This document shows, piece by piece, positions 24,334 through 40,000 of a stretch of DNA of 64,000 nucleotides. The position numbers and the translations under genes are program-made. Source of the DNA: Balanoglossus misakiensis (Eukaryota > Hemichordata); NCBI GenBank assembly GCA_040954595.2, contig CM082579.2, forward strand, positions 7,130,001-7,194,000, written 5' to 3'. The first letter of the stretch is position 1, and every line of letters begins with the position of its first letter. The notes beneath the pieces are model-generated. The model saw only the letters and a list, made by a program, of their open reading frames with translations. It was not told the DNA's origin and did not search any database.

Positions 24334-26893
24334 CTGGATAGTCCATTCTCAGACGGCACATGGAAGAAAAATAGTATGAAAGGTACCGTGCGTAGTTCAG
24401 TCGGTCGTAGGCAAAACACCATGGTATCATATATCTGATACACATAAGGTGGTCCTCAAAATTTCCTTCCCTGGATGCACGGACAAGCCCGAGGACAATC
24501 TCCACCATATCCACGTATGACATCCAAAAGTTAGACAGATCACCATTTCCAGTTCTCAGAAAGTCCAAGTATTCTTGAAATCGCTGTAGTATATGAGAAC
24601 AGGAGTGTATTTCCTGGAACTTGAGCCAGGTTTCACCAGATATATCCTCTGCGAATTCGTTCACATGGAGCAATGCTTCAGCCAGCTTGTTTTTGTCTCC
24701 ATCCCCCAAGCATGCTTCAAACCCACTCCATGCTAAGCGAAGGAGAGACTCATACATCAGTTTATGTAGCCGAATAGCTCGGTTGTATTTCTTACCATCC
24801 AAAACCATCCCTATCGAACCATCAGCAATCACACCTGATTCTACCGATAGATCTCGCAGCCCTGCATCACCAAATCGTTTTCCAATCACTGCAAGCATGG
24901 TGCAAATGGTATGAAAGACTCCCATTCTCAGGACAATGGGCTGAAAAGTCCGTGAGTTCTTCCATATTACCTCACAGGCCTTGGCATAAAGTGCTTGGTC
25001 AAAAACACACACAATCACATTCAAATTGAGGGCTTGCATCATTTTTAGAGACCGCAGAAGAACTTCATAAACTGTTCCCAAATCAGTGGCTGGGGCGTTC
25101 ACTGTCGGTAGGTATGCAATATTGTCTTCAATAATGTCAATGCCACTTCTCAGTTTGATGTTGAACCCAGTCCAGCTGCTGACTTGCTGAGAGTGCATGT
25201 TGGCCAGGCGGGACAATACCCATGCAATGTTCTTTATATGTGTGGCGCGTACAATGTTTGGTAACTGAGTGTCAACTGATTCTATTGGTTTAGGTCCCAC
25301 GCGTTTGCCAGCATTGTATATGGGAATATCATGACTGTCTTCTGAGATAGAGCGTTGTTTTGTCTTTGGTGCTCGAAGTGACACCCTTTGCTCAGCATCC
25401 TCATCGAGTTCCTTCTGTTGTATAGCGATTCCATTGACTCGATGCGAGGTGCCCCCTCCACTGAGAGTTTCCTCCAAACGGTCTATATTGTCCCAAACCA
25501 ACGTTGTGAAAACACCAGGACGCAAGTCTGTTGGTAATGGTACATCATCTCCGGATGACAACTTCCGCAAACAAAGTGCTGTATCAATTTGCTGCATCAT
25601 GGAATACGAAATACTGTGACCAAGGCGATTCAGGGTGTGTATCAGTTCAACATTCCCAGTAAGTGATTTGACAGCATAAGGTATTAGAACATGTTTTGCT
25701 GTTTTTTCATTTCCATTGGTAACAGCATAAACCACATCTTGAGCAAAGGAGTTGCTTAATCTTGACACTCGCTCAGTCTGGACATCACAGTTGGGTTCCC
25801 CACTCAAAAGTACTTTGTAAAACTTGGACAAGGGCGCTGGAATATTTAGAGATTTAGTATCAGGGGGCCAATCATCGCTTACGCCCCTAGATAATATATC
25901 CTTCCGCAGGATTAGAGCAGATGTGGTGATGATACTTTCATCTGTTTGTTTTTCTGCTGCAAGAAGTTCTTTTCTTACAGCATTGTACTTCAGGACAACA
26001 GTACCAATATCTAGTGATGACGGATATACAAGCACCCTACCATTTACATCATTCAAAAAAATCAATGTCCCTTTGAATTCCGTATTTAGCGTACGCTGCA
26101 GGTTTTTTTTGGTGGAATTGTTAACCTGTTTAACACCAAGTTGGAGCATTTTGGTAACTAACTTGTTTGATAGATCAGTCAGGGGAACTACCTCAGGGTT
26201 TGTGAACAAATCATTTCTGATAAAAGAAAATAACTCTTCTTGAGCAATTTGCAGGACATCCTCATAACTAGTATCTTGATCATGTTGACTTTCATCAACC
26301 TCCATATGACTTGAACCTGCTTGAATATCAGGCCTTGTATACTCCCTATAACACTTTCTATGATAGTGACCCTCAGCAGCAACCAACTCACGACTGAGAA
26401 GTGCAAGAATTTTACTGTCATTTTTTCTTGTTGCTGCCTCCCTTAATGTGTTGTCCGCACGCAATTGCTGACAACGAACTAAAGGAGCTCTTGTCCTACT
26501 TCCCTTCATGTACTTGGTGGTGGAGCAAAATAGGCAAATATGATCGTACACCCGAGACCCTTGTATGCTCAACCTCTTTTCACGTTCCAGTGTATTGGTT
26601 CCTTCAGATGATGACGACTGCTCATTAGAAAGGATAGATTCAAGAGCCTTTTTCATCGTAAAGAGACTTCTGCATTTCCGATGGTACTGCACCTGAGGAA
26701 TTTCACCTTCGCCCAAACCAATGGCGAGGTCCTGAATTGGTTTGTATTTTCGTATGTTAGCTGCATTCAGCAAAGTTATCCAGGAGGCGTGATCTTGTAG
26801 AGTGACGAGGCTTGCTTTGCGGTCGGATTCATGACAGTCGAGAAAACAATCCCGTCGAGCCCTCTTGTGTGGAATAGAAGATGGGTTTGCCAT
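24254..26893 (-). pseudogene. Transposase N-terminal half with tandem zinc modules and probable DDE core
   Basis: An open frame of 879 codons starts at ATG 26893. Two similar zinc-binding modules open the protein: C16-x3-C20 with H71-x2-C74, and C120-x2-C123 with H178-x2-C181. Candidate catalytic acidic residues are D near 468 (WDNID), D near 629 (VFDQ) and E near 725 (WSGFE); this triad is my guess from conservation with similar invertebrate repeat proteins. The frame ends at 24254 after a short unrelated tail. The reading frame can be continued into the downstream ORF by a one-base change in the AAATTT run at 24300-24305. Most likely it is a recent frameshift or a sequencing error in an otherwise intact gene. 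Confidence 0.8.
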
Positions 26894-27401
26894 TTTGTAT
26901 TTATTATACTGGACCTGAATATAAATAGATCATGCACATATTGTGTTGAGGAAAAAAATAAGCAGATTTTTGAACCTTTGCTTGGCTTGTCATCTGCTGT
27001 GCCTGTACACTGTAGGATGGTATCCAACAATAATACGCAATCAGAGCTACAATGCTATAATAACCCTTCTCGTAGTATTGTTAGGGATCTAGTCATCATA
27101 CAAGTACAGTGCACATGAGCAGCATGCAAAGGTTCACAAATCTGCACACCCGTTCTCCTAAACACCATATGTGCATGATCAGTTGGGTGTATACTTACCT
27201 GTTAGATGGCCAAACCTACCCCAAAATCCGTGGGAAATTGTTTGTTATTATCCTGTTTCTCTACTAATTTTTTTCTGATTGTAATTGAATACCATAAGTG
27301 TTCGAAATTACCCAAATCTAGTGATCTTTTGACCTCTTTGACCTAAATTCAAAATAAAATTGCAACAAATACATATACAATCGCTAGAGTGCTAAAAAAT
27401 A

Positions 27402-28028
27402 CACAATTTGAGAGGTAGATGACTGTTCTAGCTTTATTTTTGCCGGAGTTACAAGAACTTAAGTTTCCCCTACCCTTAAATCTGAGTGGAAAATTGGATG
27501 TCTTTCTGTCGTTTCTCCTCATTTGTGTTTTTCTGGTCATAAATGAATAATAAGATTTTCTATTGGTTTGAAATACATTCTGGGAGAGTATTTTATCTTC
27601 TAAATGACATTTAAAGACTTACGTTCAAAAAAATCGTTCAAGAAATAGTCATACTACAAATTTTCAGAATGACCCAAATTTCATGACCTTTTGACCTCTA
27701 TTGACCTCAATTCAAAACGGATTACCACTAAAATATATTATATTGGTAGAGTTCTAAAAAACACACAATTTGAGTGGTAAATGACTGTTCTGGCTTTAGT
27801 TTTGCTGGAGTTACAGCAATTTAAAGTTCCCCTACCCCCAAAATTTGGGTCGGAAATTTTTATGTTCTTACATTAGTTTTTGAGGGGAAAAATGCAGAAA
27901 GCTACTCGATAGGCAGGGCTATCACCCCAATTTATAATCTAGAGATATAGGCCTTTCCAAAAAACCACATGAGGCTTTGTCCATCTTTCTGATACCAATT
28001 CATGAAAAATCGGGTCCTGGCCCATGGA
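27402..28028. repeat. Right terminal inverted repeat of the Academ-like element
   Basis: About 627 bp, the inverted partner of 21342-21958. It carries the complementary TGACCT blocks at 27684-27707 with the same N2 and N4 spacing, and a second, more diverged block at 27322-27344 in the inner subrepeat. Confidence 0.9.
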
Positions 28029-28037
28029 CTATAATAG

Positions 28038-30048
28038 CAAATACTGTCAAAATTCAGTTATTATATACACTCTCTACGTAGAGGGCACCCTATACTCAAA
28101 CATTGGCATCTGTTCAAGTTTTCGAATTATGAGGAATTCCACCGGTTCTTGGTACATTCAATGACACCATTCAGCTGTCTGTGGCTTTTAAGCTGTCAAG
28201 GATTAGTCCAACGGGTTCTCTTTATTTAGCCTGAAATAAAAACGAGCCTACTTTTTGCGATTTTCCATTTTCAGTTACACATACACTTTTGCTTTCATCA
28301 CGATATGTGTACATTAACTTTGGATTGTTTAGGTCGATCTGGACAAGTGAAAGCATACATGTATATTAACATCGTGAAAATCATTAAGAGTTGAAATTGA
28401 GCCTACCTGTGTTAATGAACCGCACTTAGATCAGCGATCGACAACGGAAATAATATTGGCCACCTGTGGCCCCGCTGACTGCAAACAACAGCTGGGTGAT
28501 GAAGCTAAAAGTTGGAATGGATGGGGTAGCTAGCGGGTGATGTTGGGGAACAACCGATCATAGGATACCAACGTCAAAATCAGCACAAAACAAACAAATT
28601 GCGGCAAACACTGTTCTTCATGCAGACTATTCAATACATAATCATGCTGGATGTGGCGCAAAGACATCGAAAACCAGAAAAAAATTCCCTGCCTCCTTTA
28701 CGATACACGGACCTCAATCCCGATTGCAACGTACAAACAGACCGCCATGTTGATGTTTAGCTTGATGAATATTCATATCAATCTTGACTCATCACAGCTG
28801 CGGCGAGGTACACGCCCAACGAAAGGGATAATACATGAGCAGATGCACAGAGGTCAGGGAGTTTTTGCAACAATACATGCATTGTCATAAGATCTAACTG
28901 AAATGGATAAGCTGAATCGGTTTCTATGTTTAATTTTTTCATTGAAATCGAAGTACTAGTTTATTCCCGGCGTGAACAAGGCGAAACCAAACGAGTGAAG
29001 TGGCAAGGGAAAGTGGTACAACTGCGTCGCTTGGTGGCGCCATCTACGTGCAAGAGTGCTTGTTCGTGTTGTCCATATCTCATCAATATCCGGACAAATA
29101 TTGATACAACAGTTCCTTTCATAATCGTATTTTGCATTTGTAACGCAAGAAGTCCAGTATAAATATCTCTGTTTTCATTCATCTGGTCATTTCATTATTT
29201 TTTTTAAATTGGAAGCAATTAGTACAATCATGACACTCCACAAACAGGCAAATCAATATTCCGAATACTGTTTATTCATTTGCTGTAACTCAAGAAGTTC
29301 GAGTATCATAAATTCATCACATGCTGCTTTGAGCTTTCATTACCTCAGAACACAAAGAAGTTAAACTTGTTTATGAACTGTAGCATGCTGAGTGACGCAC
29401 TAGGAACAAAAGTTGACATGGCTGCCATTGTACATCAATCCTTGAATCGTAGACCTTGACCATCTCTGTATATTCCTACACAGAACATTCAGGACCCAAA
29501 CAAGTACACATACATGTACATGTAAACAGAGACCATTCATCCTTGATGAAAACAATGCAGTTTTATAGTACTATTGTGGAAAGCATGTCTGGTATATTGG
29601 TACATTCTGTCACTACAGTATTGTTACATGTCATATATGCAGGAAGTATCACAGAATCTCGAAACCCTGCCCCGGCAATTTTCACAATTGCGTCAACTGA
29701 CAAAAAATTCAGAATTCATTAAAAATTTTGCATGTTATATGAAAAATTTAGTTTGTAGATATGAATTATGATATTGAGGCAAGGCTGAGAGAATACAGTA
29801 TAAGAAGCTTCAGTACATTTCCCCCTGGTGATGCGCCCTCTGGGGGCAAAGAATAAAACTGCCTGTCCATATACTTGTACACACCCCTCAAATGCATGTT
29901 ACATCTCTATACTATTTAAAATTTAATCGTGACTTTTTCTGAAAAAATTGCTTTCTGTCTGACTTGGTAATGGCCTCAGATTGCTTTGCAAAAAAAAGGT
30001 GAATCAGAGAAGCGAGCTAACAAATGCTTATTCTCTTCTTCAGTAACA
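28038..30048. other. Region between transposon and ZNF330; possible STXBP4 first exon
   Basis: No coding exon with family similarity is seen. A good minus-strand donor (ACACAG|GTAGGC, near 28402-28412) and CpG-richer sequence at 28740-29060, with GGCGCCATCT at about 29036-29045, make this a candidate for the non-coding first exon and promoter of STXBP4. That would put the transposon inside the first STXBP4 intron. The region also contains the 3' flank of ZNF330. Another good minus-strand donor (CAG|GTAAGT) lies inside the element at about 27194-27205. Confidence 0.3.
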
Positions 30049-32988
<2,940 letters not shown>

Positions 32989-34067
32989 CTTGTTGTGAGT
33001 TCAAAGAACACTGTAAATTTGAAAATTGAATGAAACTGGTTGGGGAAATAGAGTCAAATAGTCATCTGCATCACAGACATATGCACACGTTCGTAGGATG
33101 TCTGTTGACGGTAAAGATCGGGCAGTGGTCCAGACACCGAATACGGAAACGCGTATTCGAGTAGATCGACTATAATCTTGCATGAATATTCTATGAAAAA
33201 ATCAATGGGTTCAACAGCTTACATCGATTTGTTGTGTTTTTACACACCGGTTCTAGTTCTTGATCGTGCTACCAGCTGTACGGCGTGGACGTCGTTGACA
33301 AGATTTCAAGACCTCCTAAGTAAGCAGAAAAAAATACATGCGGACCATTTCTGAAACATTCTGGGATCTAGATATTATTTTTGAAATAGTTTTGGAACGC
33401 GCTTTGATGACTGTTGTATACTAGTATTTACCATGATAAATAGTACGCACCACATAATGTTGAATTTGTTTGTAGTTCCGGATTTGCTCAGGATGGCAAG
33501 CTTAGAGGGTCCGGCAATGATGTCCGAAATGATATTGAGGGCGCTATTCAAACACACAAAGTAGAGAAGAACTCTACCTCCTTCAAGGGTTGGAATGAAA
33601 ACGGCTTTCAATATACCATATTTGGCCTTCAGAATCAGAACAATGTTTTGGAAGTATCTCTAGTCTAATGTAATAATGAGGTTATCATCCCTTTGCTGCA
33701 ATGATTGTAGCGAGTGCTGCCAGGTTGACTGGTGTGTTCGCAGGCAGCCCATACAACACACCAGTCAACCTGGCAGCACCCGCTAAGATCATTTCAGTTA
33801 ATCATCCCCTGTTCTGTTTTAGGAGCACTTCAATGATTTCTTATTGCAACTAGACTAGCCATCATTCTCCATCACCGGAGTGCAGTCAGTGCGCAGCCAG
33901 TGGCAGAACGAGAAAAGGTTGTTCATTGCTCAACTTTCTCGACGTCACGCATGCGTAACACGGAAGTTTAGCGCCATCTTAGTGGTGATCGTGTTGATGT
34001 TATTTTAAGCGATTTTGCCGAACATTTGGGATTTTAATTCACGAAGTAACGTCAACCAGTGCCCACC
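32989..34067. promoter_or_regulatory. Shared head-to-head promoter region of ZNF330 and GRAF
   Basis: The two start codons are about 1.08 kb apart on opposite strands. Within 33941-33980 are GACGTCAC (ATF/CRE-like, 33941-33948), CGCATGCG (NRF1-like core, 33948-33955), CGGAAGT (ETS-like, 33961-33967) and GCGCCATCTT (YY1-like on the minus strand, 33971-33980). These are typical of TATA-less housekeeping promoters and lie about 90-130 bp upstream of the GRAF start codon. A hairpin at 33708-33785 splits the region. Confidence 0.6.
33708..33785. repeat. Hairpin with 31 bp arms in the shared promoter region
   Basis: The arms 33708-33738 and 33755-33785 are inverted complements with one mismatch (core TGCTGCCAGGTTGACTGGTG), separated by 16 bases. 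Such near-perfect arms suggest a recently inserted small foldback element or a structural element. Confidence 0.85.
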
Positions 34068-37000
34068 ATGGGCCTTTTACCACTGGAATTTAGCGACTGT
34101 TATTTGGACAGTCCGTACTTCCGCGAGAATCTACACCAGCACGAACAAGAGTTGGATCGGACGAACCATGCAATCAAGCAACTGATCAAGGAGTGTAAGG
34201 CTCTGCTGAATGCTGCCAGAGGTAAGGGACCCCAGACTTCAGACCACCTAGAATTGTTTTGCGTGTATTTTCAAAACGATCCGCTTAAAAGTTGACTGAA
34301 ACAAAATGCTTGGCGTGGGCATATTGTACCAACAATCCCGTCAAAGTGAAACGTACTGAAAAAGGGAATGTTAAGTTGTGAGAGCGCTCAGTCCCAAAAG
34401 TGTAACACAGGCTCGGCCTACAGACTTAGTCTCTCCCGGATCCCATCGTATTCATTAGAAGAAGGGCGGTTCCGTCGGTATGCACACTTTAGAAAGTTAT
34501 TTCTTTACATGGCATGGCAGTCGGGGAACGGATCATAGAACTAAAGCACTGTCTTATATCGTTCTCGCATAGAGCTGTAAAAACCCTGTGGATTCGCAAT
34601 GAATGGATCCATTTCGCCTTCGTGAAATCAACAACGCTATGTTCAGTGTCACGTCAGTGACAGTGTGTGTACACATGACTGCGTCGGCCTCACGCGATGA
34701 TCAGTGACAGAACCGGGAAGAGCTTCAATACACGTAGTGTAGTAGTACACTAATACTATAGTATTTTATTTCCCACTATAGTCACTCCTGTAGGCTGGTT
34801 GTCAGAACTTTCCTGTATGTGTTTACGTAGGAAGTTCCTTCCATGTGAAGCGATAAAGATATCCCACATGATTTATTCCATTGCTCCCTGTGGATCAGTC
34901 AGTCAGAATGAGAGTCTCAGAGTCAAAAGTCGTCCCTTGTTCAGCGAAAGAAAGAATCCCGTTGTAGCCTAGACCTTTTGGAATGCAGCAAACTGTACAC
35001 CCGCTTTACATCGGGTGACCTCTGCTGATACCATGCACCATGATGTCATGACTATGCAATGTGAAACTTCTCATGACTGACATGTACTGTCCACGTTGTC
35101 AGTCTGGGCTCTACCATGGCAACAACAATGACATGTATCATTTTTGGAGGCGATGTCAAGATTGAGAGATTGACAGTTCTGAAAGTGATAGTTAAACTTG
35201 TAGAATGTACCAGTAAAGGAATATGGTTTCTCCTGCATAGAATATTATATTATTTTGCCTTTCACATATTTTTGTACTTCTTTGATATTGAGTGTGATTA
35301 TCCATCTTTGGGAAAACCTGTGTATTATTAATAGTGTCAAGTGCAAAATTACAAATAAAGTCATTAACATGCAGGCATTCCAAAAGAAGCATTTGTCCTT
35401 AGTGGTGTTAATGAATATTAATTAAAGTCACTTCAGATACAGTTATATGGATTAGGCATTATGCAATGTGTGTCCACTAAAGTCAGGTCTTTTGACTGTG
35501 ACCATAACCTGCTTTCATTGATATCCATTGTTCTTAGTGTCTGGTACTACTGGGGATTGGAGTTGAATGCTTGGATCACAGCCGCTAGAATTTCTGCCTG
35601 AGCACACCCGGTATTTGCATTAATGGCTTAAATACTGTAAATTCCTCATTGTAAACTTGATCGCTTGAAAGATTAGACACCCTGTCAAGCACAGTGACAT
35701 TACACTTGATCAGTTTTTCCTTTAATTAATATGCATGCTCAATGGGTAATAAACACAAACTATTGGTTAGAAAGCATGTAATTTGGCATTGTCTTAACTC
35801 TTATTACTAAAGAACACTTGCTGGCCTGAGAGTTGCTGGACAAGCTACTGCTCAATGTAAGTAATGGTTCAGAAAAAAGTGAAATATACAGAGTTAGTAC
35901 AACCATAGGAGAGATATCAAACGGTACACCAGCTTGTAATTTTCTAAACATTCAACATCCAGGGTAACTCTATTGTTCATGTGATTATGGAGAGGATAAA
36001 TTAAGGCAAGGCTGGGATAGCTTGGCAGCAGAGTATTGAAAACAGAACATTTATATGAGTATGCCAGGTTATAAATCCTGTAGAATGACTCATAGCAAGT
36101 GTGAAGTACCTGTCAATGACCTGTGTAAGTGCCCTGCTATTGTGAAGTGCTATCATTAAAAGCAGGTTTTATTTAGCTTTTTGAATTTTTTTTAGCTTTT
36201 TTAAATACTTTTATTTATTTTTAGCATTTTAAAACTGTTTTGGATACATTTAGTTCATTTATATCTCTAGTTATGTTTGTGTACAGGTTTGATTTGTGAT
36301 AGGCAATTATAAATTCAAAGTATCCACATGATTGCCAAAGTGTTATAATCAATCATGACACTTGTAATTTTACAATGGTTCATTACACATCATCGACGAT
36401 TCCATCTGGTTGTACTTAATTCAGAATTCATATTGTCCAGTTTAAAATGTACCAGCGTATCAAAGTATAATTGTCCAGTGTATTTATGAGTTATGAAACT
36501 AATGTTAAGTAGGATTCACTGAAGATTTGCAATTTAATATAATAATTGCAGGTGGATTTAACACTGAAATTTACGTACATGTACGTACTGAATTTTACAT
36601 GTTGCATATATAATATATGTTGGGTATCTAAAAGTCTTAGACTAATACAGTTTGGAGTTGCTCCTGCAGTGTATTTTGTTTTTGAAATATTTTTCTGTGA
36701 AATATTACGCGCAGGTAATAATTGCCTGAAGATAAACTGATAGGTTTCCAACTTAATATATGACCGATAACTGGAAACGAGCACTTGAAAAACATGACAT
36801 CAATTTATGGCTGTTGGATTTACTCTCCTGATCCATTCTAATATTGCACAACACAAACCCCAAGTTGGCCATATTTTACAATGAACGAAAAACAAATCAA
36901 GATCTATGGATAACAGATGCAACGTACATTGTACCAACAGGATAATTTTAGAAAATTCTATTTTATAAATTGCGATTTTCATGCGAGAGTTATTAAAACT

Positions 37001-40000
37001 TGCACGCTGTAATGATATGAGACTTTCAGCCTGTCCCTGGCGCGTTAATAGTGTGAATTTGTATTCTTATTGCCTGAGGCAAACAGGATAATTCTATGAC
37101 AGCATCTTGTATATTTGCCCTTAGATACAGCCAGAATATAATTACCCTTTGCAATTTCATCTCATCTTGACAAAGTCATATATATTTCCCGATAATCTCC
37201 TTTGCAGTTAAACAGTGTGCAAAATTTTAATACAATTATAAATCAGAATGCTGGGTTCATATGGATTCTTTGCTGGTACACATAATCGCTAATTTATACA
37301 TCAGAGTGCACTAAATCAGTACAATATTCAATCGTTACCTTATCAAGCTGTTGTAACACTCAGGATTTAAAGTTCCTAGCCTCGTAATGACATCTTGTGA
37401 AATTGATTGCGTTTGTTGCAATCTGGTGACAAGTTTCAAAGATATTGAGAAACTGCGCAATCACTGTATTGACATATGAGAGAACATAGCTATGAACACG
37501 TGTATTTGAAATGTTATCAGTGCGGGCATGTTACATGTAGGATAACACAACGATGTGATACATGTCATTGCTCGTAATGTCTGTGTGTAGGGTCAGTAAG
37601 ATTTCTCAGTCTCTCTGCTGGTGCCAAAGTTCAGATAAGACTTTAATAATAGATGGGTATGTCCTCTATACCTCTTACAGTGTCTCTCTGTGAAGGGTGT
37701 GTGACCTACGTATGCTTTTGTATTGGTTCACCCAAAGCCTGCAGATTGTAAAGTGATGCCTACAAACCCAACAAAGAAAGTCTGTGTACCAAATGGAGGA
37801 CTTTGTGACCCCACAAAGTGCAATCACCAAATGAAAGTTTAGCCTCTTGTACACTCAAAACCAACACTTGGAAAAATACACGCCAAGTAAGATGTACAGA
37901 TGTGTTGTGTTGTTGTTTACAAAGTGTACTTATCAGAATACTGTTTTTTTTTGTGTTTCAGGTTTGTCCAAGGCACAGAGAAGTTTTTCGGACACGCTGA
38001 GAAATTTCAATTTCGAGACGATCGGAAATAACCAGACTGATGATGAAATCGTCATTGGTGAGTGTTGGGTGTATGTTTTGCACGGAAAATCAAGCAATGA
38101 TGTCACTGACTCTGAGTGACTGACAGTAAATCGTTTGACACCTCTCACCAGGTTTATTGACGATCGCTGTAACATAGAGTGATTGCTTCAATACAGTATA
38201 GTTCCCACCCATTTGGCCTTGTGTTACATTTACACAAAAAACACACACATGCCGGATGATTACAGCAATGACGGAAATAAGAATATTGGCAGGCCGCTGT
38301 GTGTTTGCCTGCGTCGCATCACGTCACGGTTTGTGTAGAGTTCAGTCTACCCGTCTGGTGTCCCCATTCATTTCCGCCTTTCTTTTATAGCCTCGACTTT
38401 TAAAGTTCCGTGAGCGTAATAAAAGAGGTTAACTTTTCATCTGTAAACACGCTGCTGCGCCAAGCAACCTTGAACCTGGTTTTTAGCGCCATTGTGCAGG
38501 CAGGTAATCCTTTGTCAAGAAAGGGGCGTTACATGTACACCGCTTGATGCTGCGGAACGCAAAAAAATATTTCGGGGAATGGAAAAAAAAACGTGAAGTG
38601 TTACACCTGCTAGTTTTGTTTGCCTGGTCGCCGATTTCTTGTACAATATCGAGTTTCAAATGAAATGTTTTGGTGTTTTTTTGCACTTACATTTTCCAGT
38701 GCTTATTTGCACAGGCAGTGATTCTGCCAGTAGAATTTCCCCTCAAGGTGAAATACCGTGTAGTCAGTGAAGTTAACACGGGGGATGAATAGCAAGGATG
38801 AAATAGGGGACCTATGTATTACATTCCCAGATACAGGTAGTTACATCGCTTGGCACGATTATGTAAGATTTCTAACTCCTGTAGCACTTGACACAGGGAA
38901 GAAAATTTTATTCTTTTGATAGAATTCCTATCATTACAGGGTTCTTCCCAGAAAAAAAATAATATAGAGTAGTGGCTAATTTGCATAACTATACAAGTTA
39001 TTGTTATGGTAATGAATTTGTCTTTTTTGCCAAAAATAAAGAGTGGAAGCCAGTACTCTATAGTACGTACTCTGGGGAGAACACTGCATTATAAGTATTA
39101 TCATAAGTTACCAGTTGCAAGGCATAGTTTATCACATACTGAATGTTGAAATTCATGTCAAAATTCATGTCAAAATCATATTTTGTAATACAGCAGGTAT
39201 CGTGAATAGCATGTGAAAAGAAACGCAAACAGCCAGCAGGAAAAGGCCATGTTTTATACATGTTAGGTGTGCTTGGTGACACCGTCATCATCACTTGGTG
39301 GACCTGTTCAACAAACAAAGCTGGCCCGGTAGAATGTTACGAGCAACACCTCAGGCTATCCAGCATAGTGGTCGGCGTATGTCTGGATTTAGTTCGGGCT
39401 GGCAGCAAACTACTGAAGTGTGCATGGTGTGTGTGCCAGCACGCTATCTGGTTGATCTACAGATATTCATTGAAGTGTCCATGTCGTCAGAGATCCGGTT
39501 CAGAAAGTGCTAAACCTATGAATGCGGTGTACCCAGTCATCTATGTGTGTATTGGAATGATACCGGATGTAAATAAAGTAACTACAATGTACATGTTCTG
39601 GTGTCCTGGTTCGATGTTGTGAATTATACACTATGTACATGTAAGTGTGATTGATTTCTGTTGATTGAACAAATCCTGTGATCTGTCTGTTCCCAATAAA
39701 TTGTGCCTAAAAAGCGTAATATCTTCAACATAGGATGTACAGGTACAATGGGCACAATTTCCCTGATTGTGACAAATTGGCTGGTAGTTTGTGTAATGAA
39801 TCTGCTGTAAGGAAAGGTGCTTGTTGTGTTTTTGCTGGTCTTTACAACATGTAGAACAGTGGCAGTCTAGAGTAAGGTGAGTACAATGACTCTGTCAAAG
39901 TATAGTGTCATGTAATTTGTCATTAAATAGACAGTGAAACCCAGAAATCTTTAAGAAAAAATATTCCGTGGAATTTCGTCTCAAAATTTCAAAAGTTTTT

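Larger units (their letters stand above)
21333..28037 (-). mobile_element. Nearly complete Academ-like DNA transposon, 6,687 bp, with 9 bp flanking repeats
   Basis: The element runs 21342-28028. Both ends begin TCCATGGGCCAG as inverted repeats, and CTATAATAG is repeated directly at 21333-21341 and 28029-28037. Inside are about 620 bp TIRs and two overlapping minus-strand ORFs that together look like one transposase with an XPG/FEN-like nuclease and a C-terminal eight-cysteine module. As I recall, Academ elements combine those features, so the assignment is tentative. Academ is usually described with 3-4 bp duplications; because CTATAATAG is nearly palindromic, a 3 bp TAA duplication with TIRs starting TAGTCC is also possible. 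TIR similarity is very high, so insertion was probably fairly recent. It lies between the STXBP4 start exon and ZNF330. Confidence 0.88.

Noticed and set aside
23723-26243. Plus-strand ORFs of 123 and 139 codons inside the transposon
   Set aside because: They are antisense shadows of the long transposase frames.
21336-28035. A 3 bp TAA target duplication with TIRs beginning TAGTCC for the large transposon
   Set aside because: It is possible because CTATAATAG is nearly palindromic, but one 9 bp direct repeat explains both flanks with fewer coincidences. It is kept as an alternative in the feature note.
39260-39622. 120-codon plus-strand ORF in GRAF intron 2
   Set aside because: No recognisable domain; Cys/Trp-rich composition typical of random frames; no splice link to GRAF.
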